A stretch of DNA of 64,000 bases from Argopecten irradians. Lineage: Eukaryota; Mollusca; Bivalvia; Pectinida; Pectinidae. This document shows positions 51,401 to 64,000 of this stretch, piece after piece. A program made the position numbers and the translations under genes. Under the pieces are notes generated by a model. The model was given only the letters and a program-made list of their open reading frames with translations, was not told the origin of the DNA and ran no database searches. The DNA lies in assembly GCF_041381155.1 (NCBI RefSeq), contig NC_091138.1, forward strand, positions 18,043,255 to 18,107,254, in the 5' to 3' direction. Each line of letters starts with the position of its first letter. Within the stretch, counting starts at the first letter, position 1.

Positions 51401-53995
51401 TAAATGAAGTGAACCCGACAACAGCATTGGTGTCTTCCTTGAAACCATAGCTACTACAAATAGTGTGCTTTGATGCCCTTTTTATTTATCTTGAAATATA
51501 GTTTCAAGTCAAAAGTGAGACTTTAGTAACCCGATCTTGTACTTTTGGTAGATTGCAAGTATATCTTCCCTGATTCTGTTCTTTACATGCTTGAATGTAA
51601 CAAGAAAGGAAGTTAGATATACTTTCAGTACTTTAATTGTACTAGTCTACAATAATTGGAATTGTTTTCATGTCGATCCATCCAGCATCAACTTCACTTA
51701 TTACTAATACCAAAAAGGCCAGTAAAATGCTATGGTCATAAAAACGGCTTGAAAACTATCATTTATAAGTTGATAATATTATATTTACATTGCAACTAAA
51801 AAAAATGATAAAACTTATATTTCCTCATAGAGAAAAATATCAGTAGATGGAACAGCTACATGTAGCTATATAGCCTAGCTATGATTTAGTAGGAAATACT
51901 GGGAGTCACTGACTTTCGGTTTGTTGTCGTGGACAACCGACTAAACAATAGCAGTAGATGAAATAGTGCTATCGATAAACCAGATATACAAAGATAAATA
52001 CAACACTTCAATCCATTTGACATGTATATATTTTCAAATTGATCAATTTCAAGAACATTTTAACATTTTTTTTCCAGTGAATTCTCACACTGATTTAAGC
52101 CCAGTGTTTTCATGACCTCTTGAACTCTGATTTAGTCATTAGTAGCCACAGCCTAACCGATATGTTAATATTGGAAAATAACATACACTGGGCAACATAT
52201 ATGTACTGTGCAGTGGCAATGTAAATATAAAACAATAATGATTACTTTAAATGGATATATAAGCATTGATTGTCATATTTTTAACATGCATCAGAATGTA
52301 ACATACATTGGGTGTTCTAGCATATCCATTGGTGTGCATTAGCACACCATGATAGATTATAAGACTCTTTCATATGTGGATATGAAGGATAGGGATATTC
52401 TACCCGAGGGTCACAAAATGTAGTAAAACCCGAGGCTTGCCGAGGGTTTTGCAACATTTTGTGATCCCGAGGGTAGAAAATCCCTATCCTTCATATCCAC
52501 TTATGAAAGAGTAATTTTCTTTCATACCTCGACGTTTAATTGCAACTATAATATCCCGTCATTTTGAAATAAATTCGATGAAATCCGTGGCTGAAAGTCA
52601 ATTTTTCATACATGAAAAAAAACGTAATATTTTCAACAAAAATTCTGTTATTTGCATCTTTGATAGTAAAACCAGTCAAGTTTGTGAAAAAATGTTAAAA
52701 TTTTACTGAGGAAATAGAAATTTTGTTGACGCCGTGACGTCAAGAGGCTATATTGCATGGGTAGCCATGCAATACAGTCTCAGTCGGCATGAGTGTATTG
52801 CCCTAGACCAGCCAGTATTACACCCGTAGGTATGAAAGAAATGGTGTTCTAGCATCCATATTCAGTGGTACGCATCAGTGCACCATGATAGATATGCTAG
52901 AACGCCCAATGTATGTTACACACTGATGCATATCAAAAATATGACAACCAATATCTGTTGATAACTTACAGAAATTCATACGAAAAAGAAGTAAGGGCAA
53001 AGAAAGGAATGTCAAAGATGTCCAAACACTCTTCTTCCAAAAACAAGAAACCTGAAGCTGGTGTCTACATTCCTCCCATGAGGCAGCATAAAGGTACCAT
53101 TCACCATTCATCTTTGCAGACTTTTGTTCCAAATTTTAAATTGAGATATCTTTCTCCTTTGCATAAACAAGGTTATTATAAGCTTTAGTTTTTTCCATCC
53201 TTAATACTCAAGGAGTTACTATCACTGACATTATATCCACCCCTGGACTTTCTCATAGTAAAACAGAATAATACTAACTTGACATTTTTTCTTCATTGCA
53301 GATGACATTGTGAAAGAAGAAATGTTTCATTTGGAATTTGAAGACAAAAATGGAGAGATTCACAACTTTACTGTGTACAAGGTACCATAACTAGTTTCAC
53401 TGTTTGTAATTAGTCTGTTTTAAATTTACACGTTTTTCATACATTGAAACACCTATAATAATTGCAGACAAAACAATCATTCTTTGTCTGCATGCAAAAT
53501 AAGTTTTTAGTCTCTTTTTATTTATCCAACATTGATAAAAAGGAAAATTTGAAATGCAGAAAGAAGCATTCTAAAATACAACACCATGATCATAGCATGT
53601 CATGATTAATTTGACTCATAATAATGAAAGGTTATAGTCTGATCAAAAAAATGAATAATACTTGGAGTCTACTTACCAATCCCTCATATTGTGTCCAACT
53701 GTAATGTACCAACATATTCTTACAAAGGCTTCAGCAGCAGTAGTAAATTACTTCTAAGAATGCTAAACATTCAAGTGCCATTTATAGAGTGTATTAAATA
53801 TAAGTCATCTGCATGGGATGATGACACTATTATTTTTCTTAACTTTTTGTTTGTTTTTAGTGTGATAGAGCTGGGACAGTTGCAAGGAGAATTGGCCAAT
53901 ATGTACAGTTACCTCCCTTGTTAGTGAGTGCACTTGAGGAGAGACTACAGCAAGAGTTTGAAAAGCATGCCAGTCAGAACAATCCTGTTTCCTGA
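45494..53995 (+). CDS. C2orf68: UPF0561 protein, C2orf68 homologue (4 exons, 137 aa)
   Basis: Exons: 45494-45570, 52972-53093, 53302-53381, 53861-53995; all phases agree. Exon 1 encodes RIDMKHGFMKSIIRNQED, matching the vertebrate RLDMSHGF...IRRNQ signature. Exon 2 continues with NSYEKEVRAKK and a Lys/Ser-rich linker ending GVYIPPMRQHK. Exon 3 gives FHLEFEDKNGEIHNFTVYK, like the conserved LEYEADSGEVTSVIVY segment. Exon 4 ends with LPPLLVSALEERLQQE. The family has no established function; length is close to human (166 aa). It is a small, soluble, highly charged protein with no signal peptide or membrane segment. Intron 1 (7.4 kb) is swollen by mobile elements. Confidence 0.88.
45671..46082. repeat. 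inverted-repeat element, 63-bp arms
   Basis: The left arm 45671-45733 and right arm 46020-46082 are inverted copies containing GAGAGACATCTATCAAACGT and GAGGAGGAATCTCAATAGG, with a handful of mismatches and a 286-bp spacer. A partial direct copy of the left arm follows at 45734-45779. It lies in intron 1 of the C2orf68 homologue and has no coding capacity. Confidence 0.75.
46295..46489. repeat. inverted repeat, 63-bp arms, at the left edge of the Gypsy fossil
   Basis: The arms 46295-46357 and 46427-46489 match in inverted orientation with about six differences; both contain GGACTTTCAAAATGGCTG or its complement, and CACATGAC-like cores. The spacer is 69 bp. The right arm reaches into the first bases of the retrotransposon reading frame, so it marks or overlaps the insertion boundary. 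Confidence 0.75.
46482..51458 (+). mobile_element. Ty3/Gypsy (Metaviridae) LTR retrotransposon fossil: pol region plus one LTR
   Basis: Parts seen in order: a leader between protease and reverse transcriptase; reverse transcriptase (about 47050-47650, YLDD box near 47490); RNase H (about 47930-48310, TDAS near 47975); integrase with its zinc-binding HHCC region (about 48720-48850) and catalytic core beyond; an acidic C-terminal tail to 50307; a polypurine stretch near 50530-50541; and the downstream LTR. Gag, protease and an upstream LTR are not recognisable. The copy is broken, with about one break within pol. Much of pol is otherwise open, which suggests a fairly young insertion, but with one LTR it cannot be dated by LTR comparison. 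It lies in intron 1 of the C2orf68 homologue, same orientation as that gene. Confidence 0.92.
50542..51458 (+). repeat. LTR of the Gypsy fossil
   Basis: A 917-bp terminal repeat beginning TGTAGTAGTG and ending TAGCTACTACA, so it has the TG...CA ends and a short TGTAGTAG/CTACTACA inverted repeat typical of LTRs. It is preceded directly by a purine tract (AAGGAGGGGAGAA). A GC-rich patch with CGCGCGCGCGG lies near 50660. No matching upstream copy is visible in this window. Confidence 0.75.
52284..52934. mobile_element. nested palindromic elements just upstream of C2orf68 exon 2
   Basis: The outer pair is ATGCATCAGAATGTAACATA...GTTCTAGCATAT on the left and ATATGCTAGAAC...TATGTTACACACTGATGCAT on the right, inverted. 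Inside lies a second element (52364-52842). It starts with a tight hairpin of two arms of about 70 bp (52364-52431 and 52445-52512; GGATATGAAGGATAGGGAT) and ends with GTAGGTATGAAAGA facing a TTTCATACC near 52519. The stretch between carries GTGACGTCAAGAGGCTAT. The right edge is about 40 bp from the exon 2 acceptor. Confidence 0.65.
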
Positions 53996-54882
53996 ACATA
54001 AAACTGACTGCAACAGTACTAGGCCTGTCTCCACAGGTTTAAATATTCTAGCATTCCAAGTTAGATGGTTTTGCTGTGGCCAGAGGCTGCTCGTGGTACA
54101 GACTTCAGTAGCTGAGCCCCAAGATGTTTTTCCCTGATTGCAGCTAAAATTTGCTGATTTTAAGTCTGGCCTGAAATGCACGTGTAGAGACTGATTTGTC
54201 TAGCATATGGACAACAATGTAATTGTCTTCTTTAGGACTTTTCAAATCTAGGTCCTCCTGCAGTACATGTCAAATCTAGCACATACATGCACTTGTGTAC
54301 ACAGTATGTACCACAATAGCCTACTGGATGGACTCGCTTCTCAGTGATGCTGCTCAACAAATGTTTTGTTCTATGAAGCCTACAATACTCAAAGTATTAT
54401 TACAATCCCTGCCTATTTAAGGAAATAAATATGCATTCTACTTGTATTTCAGTATCTTTTTTTCTTCTTACTGCAATAACAGTAGTAATAGTACAATTTA
54501 TAGAAGTTTAACAACAAAGCATACAACATTAGGTCTAGATTGATGTTTTACCTATCCAATCACTAGTAATTTACTGTTTTATAAGCAGATAGTTTCTATG
54601 ATCTGACTTAAAACAAGAAAATTTTTTTTTTGGAAGCAAATTAAAATTGTGCAATCTGGCTACAAGGGTTGAGGTAACGGATATCTGTATTACCGGTAAA
54701 CCAATATCCAAGGAAATCATGACAAGATATCCCAAAGGTATCTTGGCGCCCACCAAAGAATGATCTGTCTGACCATTGAAAGAGGGATCATTTCTCTGCT
54801 TTTCAAACTTTACTTTCAAAATCCAAGATGGCAGCCAGTTGGCCATATTGGAGACCGATGTCTCCCAATTTGCAATATGCAC
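53996..54882. other. 3' UTR and 3' flank of the C2orf68 homologue
   Basis: An AATAAA at 54424-54429, about 430 bp after the stop, is a good candidate poly(A) signal. From about 54700 the sequence becomes a dispersed repeat (TATCTTGGCGCCCACCAAAG, then CAAAATCCAAGATGGCAGCC) whose inverted relative lies at 63080-63520. Confidence 0.5.
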
Positions 54883-55982
54883 AACAAGAGGCCCAGAGGG
54901 CCTGTATCGCTCACCTGGTTTGTAATGCCAAGTAATGTTCTGAATATAAGTTCATTGTTTCTTTTCTGAAGGAATTTGGATATTTACTTCTAATTCCCCT
55001 ATTGGGCTCCACTCTTTCTGCTCCAGGGGGTCAAAACCAAAATTTATACGAATTCTGTTAACCCCAAGGATGTTTTTGGCCAAATTTGGTTACAATCCAT
55101 GCAGAACTCTAGGACAAGTAGCAATTTTTAGGATTTACCTCCATTTCCCTTATTGGGCCCCGCCCTTCCTGCCCCCGGGGGGTCTGAGCCAAAATTTATA
55201 CAAGTTCTGTTCCCCTTCCCCCAAGGATGTTTCTGGCCAAATTCGGTTACAATCCATGGAGAACTGTGGGACAAGTAGCGATTTATAGGATTTACCTCTA
55301 CTACCCCTATTGGGCCCCGCTCCTCCTGCCCCCGGGGGGTCAGAGCCAAAATTTATACAAGTTCTGTTCCCCTTTCCCCAAGGATGTTTCTGGCCAAATT
55401 TGGTTACAATCCATGCAGAACTCTAGGACAAGTAGCGATTTATAGGATTTACCTCTATTTCCCCTATTGGGCCCTGCCCCTCCTGCCCCCGGAGGTCAGA
55501 GCCAAAATTTTTACAAGTTCTGTTCCCCTTCCCCCAAGGATGTTTATGGCCAAATGTGTTACAATCATTGCAGAATTATAGAACAAGTAGCAATTTATAG
55601 GATTTACCTCTATTACCGCTATTGGGCCCCACCCCTCCTGCCCCCGGGGGGTCAGAGCCAAAAATTTATACAAGTTCTGTTCCCCTTCCCCCAAGAATGT
55701 TTCTGGTCACATTTGGTTACAATCCATGCAGAACTCTATGACAAGTAGTGATTTATATGTTTTACCTCTATTACCCCTATTGGGCCCCGCCCCTCCTGCC
55801 CCGGGGTGTTCAGAGCCAAAATTTATACAAGTACCGTTCCCCTTCCCCCAAGGATGTTTATGGCCAAATTTGGTTACAATCCATGCAGAACTCTATGACT
55901 AGTAGCGATTTAAAGGAAATGTTGACGGACGGACGACGCGCCATGACATAAGCTCACCGGCCTTTCGAGCCAGGTGAGCTAA
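54883..55982. repeat. pearl-like tandem-repeat element A (157-bp monomers, about 6 copies)
   Basis: Starts ACAAGAGGCCCAGAGGGCCT, then GTATCGCTCACCTGG, and ends CATAAGCTCACCGGCC...GCCAGGTGAGCT. Between are about six 157-bp monomers (CCCCAAGGATGTTTCTGGCC, GGTTACAATCCATGCAGAAC, ACAAGTAGCGATTTATAGGA). A short GGACGGACGACG stretch precedes the right end. The two ends contain inverted GCTCACCTGG / CCAGGTGAGC. The layout resembles pearl-type, tandem-repeat-bearing non-autonomous elements of bivalves. Confidence 0.85.
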
Positions 55983-58926
55983 CTAGAGCCCAAGGGACGT
56001 ATACATATGAAATTTGAGACAGATCCCTTCAGTACTTCCTGAGAAATAGCTGTAACAAACATCAATTACCAAAATTCTGACCCCTTTTGGCCCTGCCCCT
56101 CTGGCCCTTGGGAGTCAGCTAGGGACCTATATGGATGCGATGTTAAAATACTATCTCTGGGTAATAATTCTAACCAAGTTTGACTTATTTCTTATGAAAA
56201 TTGAGCAAATAATACTCATAAATGTAATATCCCTATATAAACTATATATTCAATTCGACCCCCTCCCCAGGAAAAAATCTGAGACCCCAGGGCTATATAA
56301 TTCACAATTTTTGTGGAGGGCCTTGGGACCTTTCAATTTATGAAGAGTATTTGATTCTACAACATCTGAGGGTGAAGAAGATTTTTTTGCAAATTTTAGT
56401 CAATTTCACCCTTTTTTGACCATTCCCTAGCCCCGTGCGGCTGGGGGCCATATAATTCACAATTTTGATTGACCTTATGCCTTAGAAGGTTTGTGGAAAA
56501 TTTCATTGAGCAGTTTTAGAGGGAATATCGAAAATGTAATTTTTTTTTTACGAACCCACGACAACGGACAAAAGGCAATTAGAATAGGTCACCGCAGACT
56601 TTGACCTACTAGGCTCACTTGTCCTTTGGGCAGACAGCAGACACTGAACACTTATTAACAGACACTGGTCCAAAAATAACATTTTATTACATGTTTTTTC
56701 ATCAATACCTTTTACAAACTTAATTTTCAGTGCACACAACAAATAAAAATTTTACTTTCAACAAAGTTTCTAAAATCTTTAGGAATAAATAAGTCTAACT
56801 AAACTGGAACAGTACTTGTCAGATAGGTATTGTTACTGTATTACTATTTAGTGTAAAAAATACTGTATTCCAAAAATTCAAAGATTATTTCTTCTCAATT
56901 TTGTCACATTCAAAGTTTTCAAAAAATTATCCTCTGTTTACAGTGAAATGATACAGTTACATGCTGATGATTTACTAAAAGTTATCGTTATATTGGTTTT
57001 CCATAGACAGTTTTTATGCAAAATCTTCAAGTAACAAAATTACTAATTGAATGATTCAATATAATTTGATGTGTCCCAAGAGTCCAACTCATTTTCCACC
57101 TTTTTAAAAGGGAAATACACCCTGAAGATCTTCCTACTCTATGTTAAGAGCCAAGTAGCTACAAATCAAATGACATTAAGTTATATTCTAGAAATACATG
57201 AGGACAAACCAAGTAAGAGTTTTTACACTAGTCAGAAAAAATTGTCTTGTTGTAACAGTGACCTTGATATTTTAACCAGCAATTTTGGTATTAAAACAAA
57301 GATGTAAAAGTAGTTGAGTTTGATAAGTCTAAAGGAATTTATGATTATAGCAAGGATACCTCATTCAAACAATACAGGGTCATTTTTCAAATTTTTGAAC
57401 ACTTAGAAACTTCTATCAGTATTTTATTCATTTATACCTTCAACTGGTTATTTTGCTAATTATCAAAGATCATCATCTTGTTAATTTCAAAACAATGGTC
57501 CCAAAAGTGTAATTTTCAAGCTTTTGTATTTTGTAATCCAAAAATAACAAAGATGACTTGCTAATAAGGATACATTATGAAAAAATCTATTTCGATAATA
57601 TGTTTAAACTTCATATTTATCAAATATTTTAACCTGGAAAATATATTACTCAATAAAATTTGAACACCTCCATTTTTCCAAAACAACTTTAAATGGATGA
57701 TATATGTTAAAAGAAATAATCAGAAATACTTAAACAAGTAATTTATAACCAAAGATTCAATAACAGTTACATGTCTGTGCACTGAATAACATAAAACAGT
57801 AATTTCATAAGTAAAACATGTATCCTTTAAAAATGGCAACATATTTTACAAAATTACAATCAATAAATCTGTAAGGGCTATTCCATCATTGTACAGGAAG
57901 GAATCGGCGGTCAGGGATAAAACTTAAAACATTCCCTCAACATAAGATGGGTGACTGAGATCTTGTGTTAAAAGGAGAAAGCTTTAAAGTTTTTATAATA
58001 GAGAAAACTCTCCTGCTACATGACCTATGTTGGAATAGTCCGTACTAAACATCAAAGTGTCTACCTGGACATTCAACAAACAATATTGATTGCATAGAAA
58101 AAATCAAGAAAAAGGCTATAGCCACACACTGACTAGTTTATACAACATCTCAACTGACATCCTGATCTTATCAGAGTAAGTTCCCTTTCTTTCACTCCAT
58201 CAATGAGACATCAATTTTGACAGAATGGAATGAAGGGAAGTAACTCAAATAGATTAGAATGCTTAAATGCATAGTGGAGTAAAATTCACTCAGAAAGAGT
58301 ATGCAAGCTGATTTTGATTCAATTGTACTTTTTGAAATGTTTAGAAAATTATTTTGAAAACTGATAATAAATTTCAGGAATCTGGTTTGGTCACCTGATA
58401 CAAATTTTATCACACCTTTCGTTCACACTTGCACGTGTACCTATTCAATGTCAGAGCAAATGTCGTAGCATACATAATTCCAAAGGCAATTCACATGCTG
58501 CCCTGGCTGCTTGATTGACAGCTAACAAACTGTCAATTACTTGAGTGTGAATGATTTTAATCTTATGTCAATGTGAATGATTTTAATCTTATGTCAATGT
58601 AAATATTCAGACAGAAGAATCAGTATAATTTTTGTATCTCGGTTGATCAGTTTCCCTACAAAAACATCAAACAACCTGCTTTCACCTTTTAAGCATTCAG
58701 CAAATGCAAATTTGAGATTTCTGAAAATAAATACAACATATTAAAGTATAAAACAAGATTATTTAGTGAGTATTTAAAGAATAATATGCAATATTTAATA
58801 GTCTTGTCAAGAGTGGATTTCACAAATTATGTCAATCACTTTTGATATGAACTTAACATCAAGAAAGAAACAAACAGAAGCAAGTCCACCCCCACTCCCA
58901 ATTTAAAGTTGCATAGTAGTATATTG
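55983..58926. other. intergenic repeats and AT-rich DNA
   Basis: 55983-56625 looks like a dispersed bivalve-type repeat (GATCCCTTCAGTACTTCCTG, TGGCCCTTGGGAGTCAGC, GGTCACCGCAGACTTTGACC) adjoining array A. The rest is AT-rich with nothing I can name, except a 26-bp exact direct duplication (GTGAATGATTTTAATCTTAT...) at about 58549-58600. Confidence 0.45.
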
Positions 58927-59291
58927 AAGATGCTCCACTGCCGACAGAGCTTAAACAATATTCATCAATTTAACAATAATTGGTGTTTAATCGTGTATAT
59001 ACCGGTATATGTCTAATTTACACAAAAAATCATATGAATGGATTCATTTTGCTTTTATTGCATGCGCAATCAATCCTTTATTTCATATATGACATAGTGC
59101 CACAGCATTTTTTAGGGATGAAATTAATTATTTTTAATATTTTTGTCTTGAAATAAAATTAGAAGCTCAAACTTTTCAATGGTGGTAATAGTGTTAAGTA
59201 AGTAACTTTTGTCATTGAAGACAAATACTAATCTGTTTACTCCTGTTTTTCATAATGAAAAAATGTCATTTGTCGGCGGAGGAGCATCTTT
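58927..59291. mobile_element. MITE copy 3 (same family as 232-580)
   Basis: The best-preserved ends of the three copies: AAGATGCTCCACTGCCGACA on the left and TGTCGGCGGAGGAGCATCTT on the right, a 20-bp terminal inverted repeat with two mismatches, 365 bp apart. The interior is collinear with the other two. Confidence 0.8.
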
Positions 59292-60179
59292 AAAGTATTA
59301 ATGTATCAATAAAAAGGCAGCCCTGAAGATTTTAAAACATCTAACATCTGCTAGCTATTAAAAGACCAGAGAATTAGTGATAATACAAGGTGGAAACAGA
59401 ATATTAGTAATGGTAGTCTATGAATGTTGGAATAACTTATTAGTGACTGTTGTAATAGGAATTGATCCAAATGAACAACTTTAACATTGAAATTAAATGT
59501 AATATCAGTACGTCTGATTATCCCCTCTTGTGCAGATATGTAAACAGATACACAGCCAGTGATACAAGACCAATAACATGCAAACCACTTCATCACACTC
59601 TCGCAACTCTTCTCCATCATCTAAATTTACAAAATAGGAAGTGTTATTAAAGCACCATCTTTATACAGCAATATGTAAGAACGTGAATATGATTTTGTTG
59701 TTGAGGAATGACAAGAAGGAAATGAATAATTTGACAGTGAGGTTTTTGAATAGCACCACAGATTACAGCCACTATCTTTACAGATCAGCAAAGGCCCATA
59801 CATTGATACTATGCATTCAAACATTCTGTATGTAAACAAGATAACCTTCCGACCTAACACATGGTATCAAATTTAAACATAAATTGCACTAAAATATTTA
59901 TAATCTTTCTTCAGATTTATGATTACTTCTTTCATACAAATAAACAAAAATCAATTATAATCCTTCCATACAATTTGAATGCATTATTGAATCCAAGCTA
60001 TGATCAGGTAATTTGGCTCTTGGTGCAGAGCAATGTTTATCTACAACAAACAGTTCTACTGTTTTAATGTCACTTTTGGAAATCGAGATATGGTTGTTTC
60101 TTTCACGCTTCTTGCATTTTAATTTAAAGTGAACAAGAGGTAATGAATAAGCTGCATTTTGGTAAGAATGAGTTTGTGT
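59292..60179. other. 3' flank of the Piwi gene
   Basis: AT-rich sequence with short chance open frames. No convincing canonical poly(A) signal was found for the minus-strand Piwi transcript. TTTAAT near 60117 could serve as an ATTAAA variant. Confidence 0.35.

Positions 60180-64000
<3,821 letters not shown>

Overview
This is an animal (eukaryotic) nuclear window, AT-rich, with intron-split genes and many non-autonomous repeats. The repeats point to a bivalve mollusc, perhaps scallop- or oyster-like. In particular, two arrays of a 157-bp monomer are bounded by 'GGCC..GCTCACCTGG' and 'CCAGGTGAGC' ends, like the pearl-type tandem-repeat elements known from bivalves. The species itself cannot be read from the sequence. 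All gene models below were built by hand from splice sites, reading phase and remembered family sequences; no search was run.

Layout from left to right. (1) 36-140 may be the last coding exon of an unidentified + strand gene. (2) 2313-19710, minus strand: a 16-exon gene for a roughly 971-residue chain of degenerate EF-hands, most like EFCAB6. Its 6.8-kb first intron holds a long minisatellite carrying E-box motifs. (3) 19711-34246: a gene-poor stretch with a near-perfect 58-bp tandem array, a degraded repeat field, fold-back elements and MITEs. (4) 34247-45282, minus strand: a complete 14-exon USP39 (SAD1/Snu66-associated, U4/U6.U5 tri-snRNP) gene of 733 residues. Its ubiquitin-protease centre is dead, and it has a long charged N-terminal extension with repeated SILK-type motifs. 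(5) 45494-53995, plus strand: the four-exon homologue of C2orf68 (UPF0561), 137 residues, starting only 211 bp from USP39 and pointing away from it. From memory the two genes are also head-to-head neighbours in human, so this looks like an old bidirectional promoter. The 7.4-kb first intron of C2orf68 contains a broken Ty3/Gypsy retrotransposon fossil and several inverted-repeat elements. (6) 53996-60179: intergenic, mostly repeats. (7) 60180 to the right edge, minus strand: the last four coding exons of a Piwi gene, closest in wording to PIWIL2. One intron holds the second 157-bp array.

The genes suggest germline and RNA-processing housekeeping (splicing factor, Piwi, a probable ciliary or sperm EF-hand protein) rather than an operon-like system. 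The most unusual structure is in USP39: two separate minisatellites start exactly at 5' splice sites (exons 10 and 12). In the exon 12 case each repeat unit carries its own splice-donor-like sequence.
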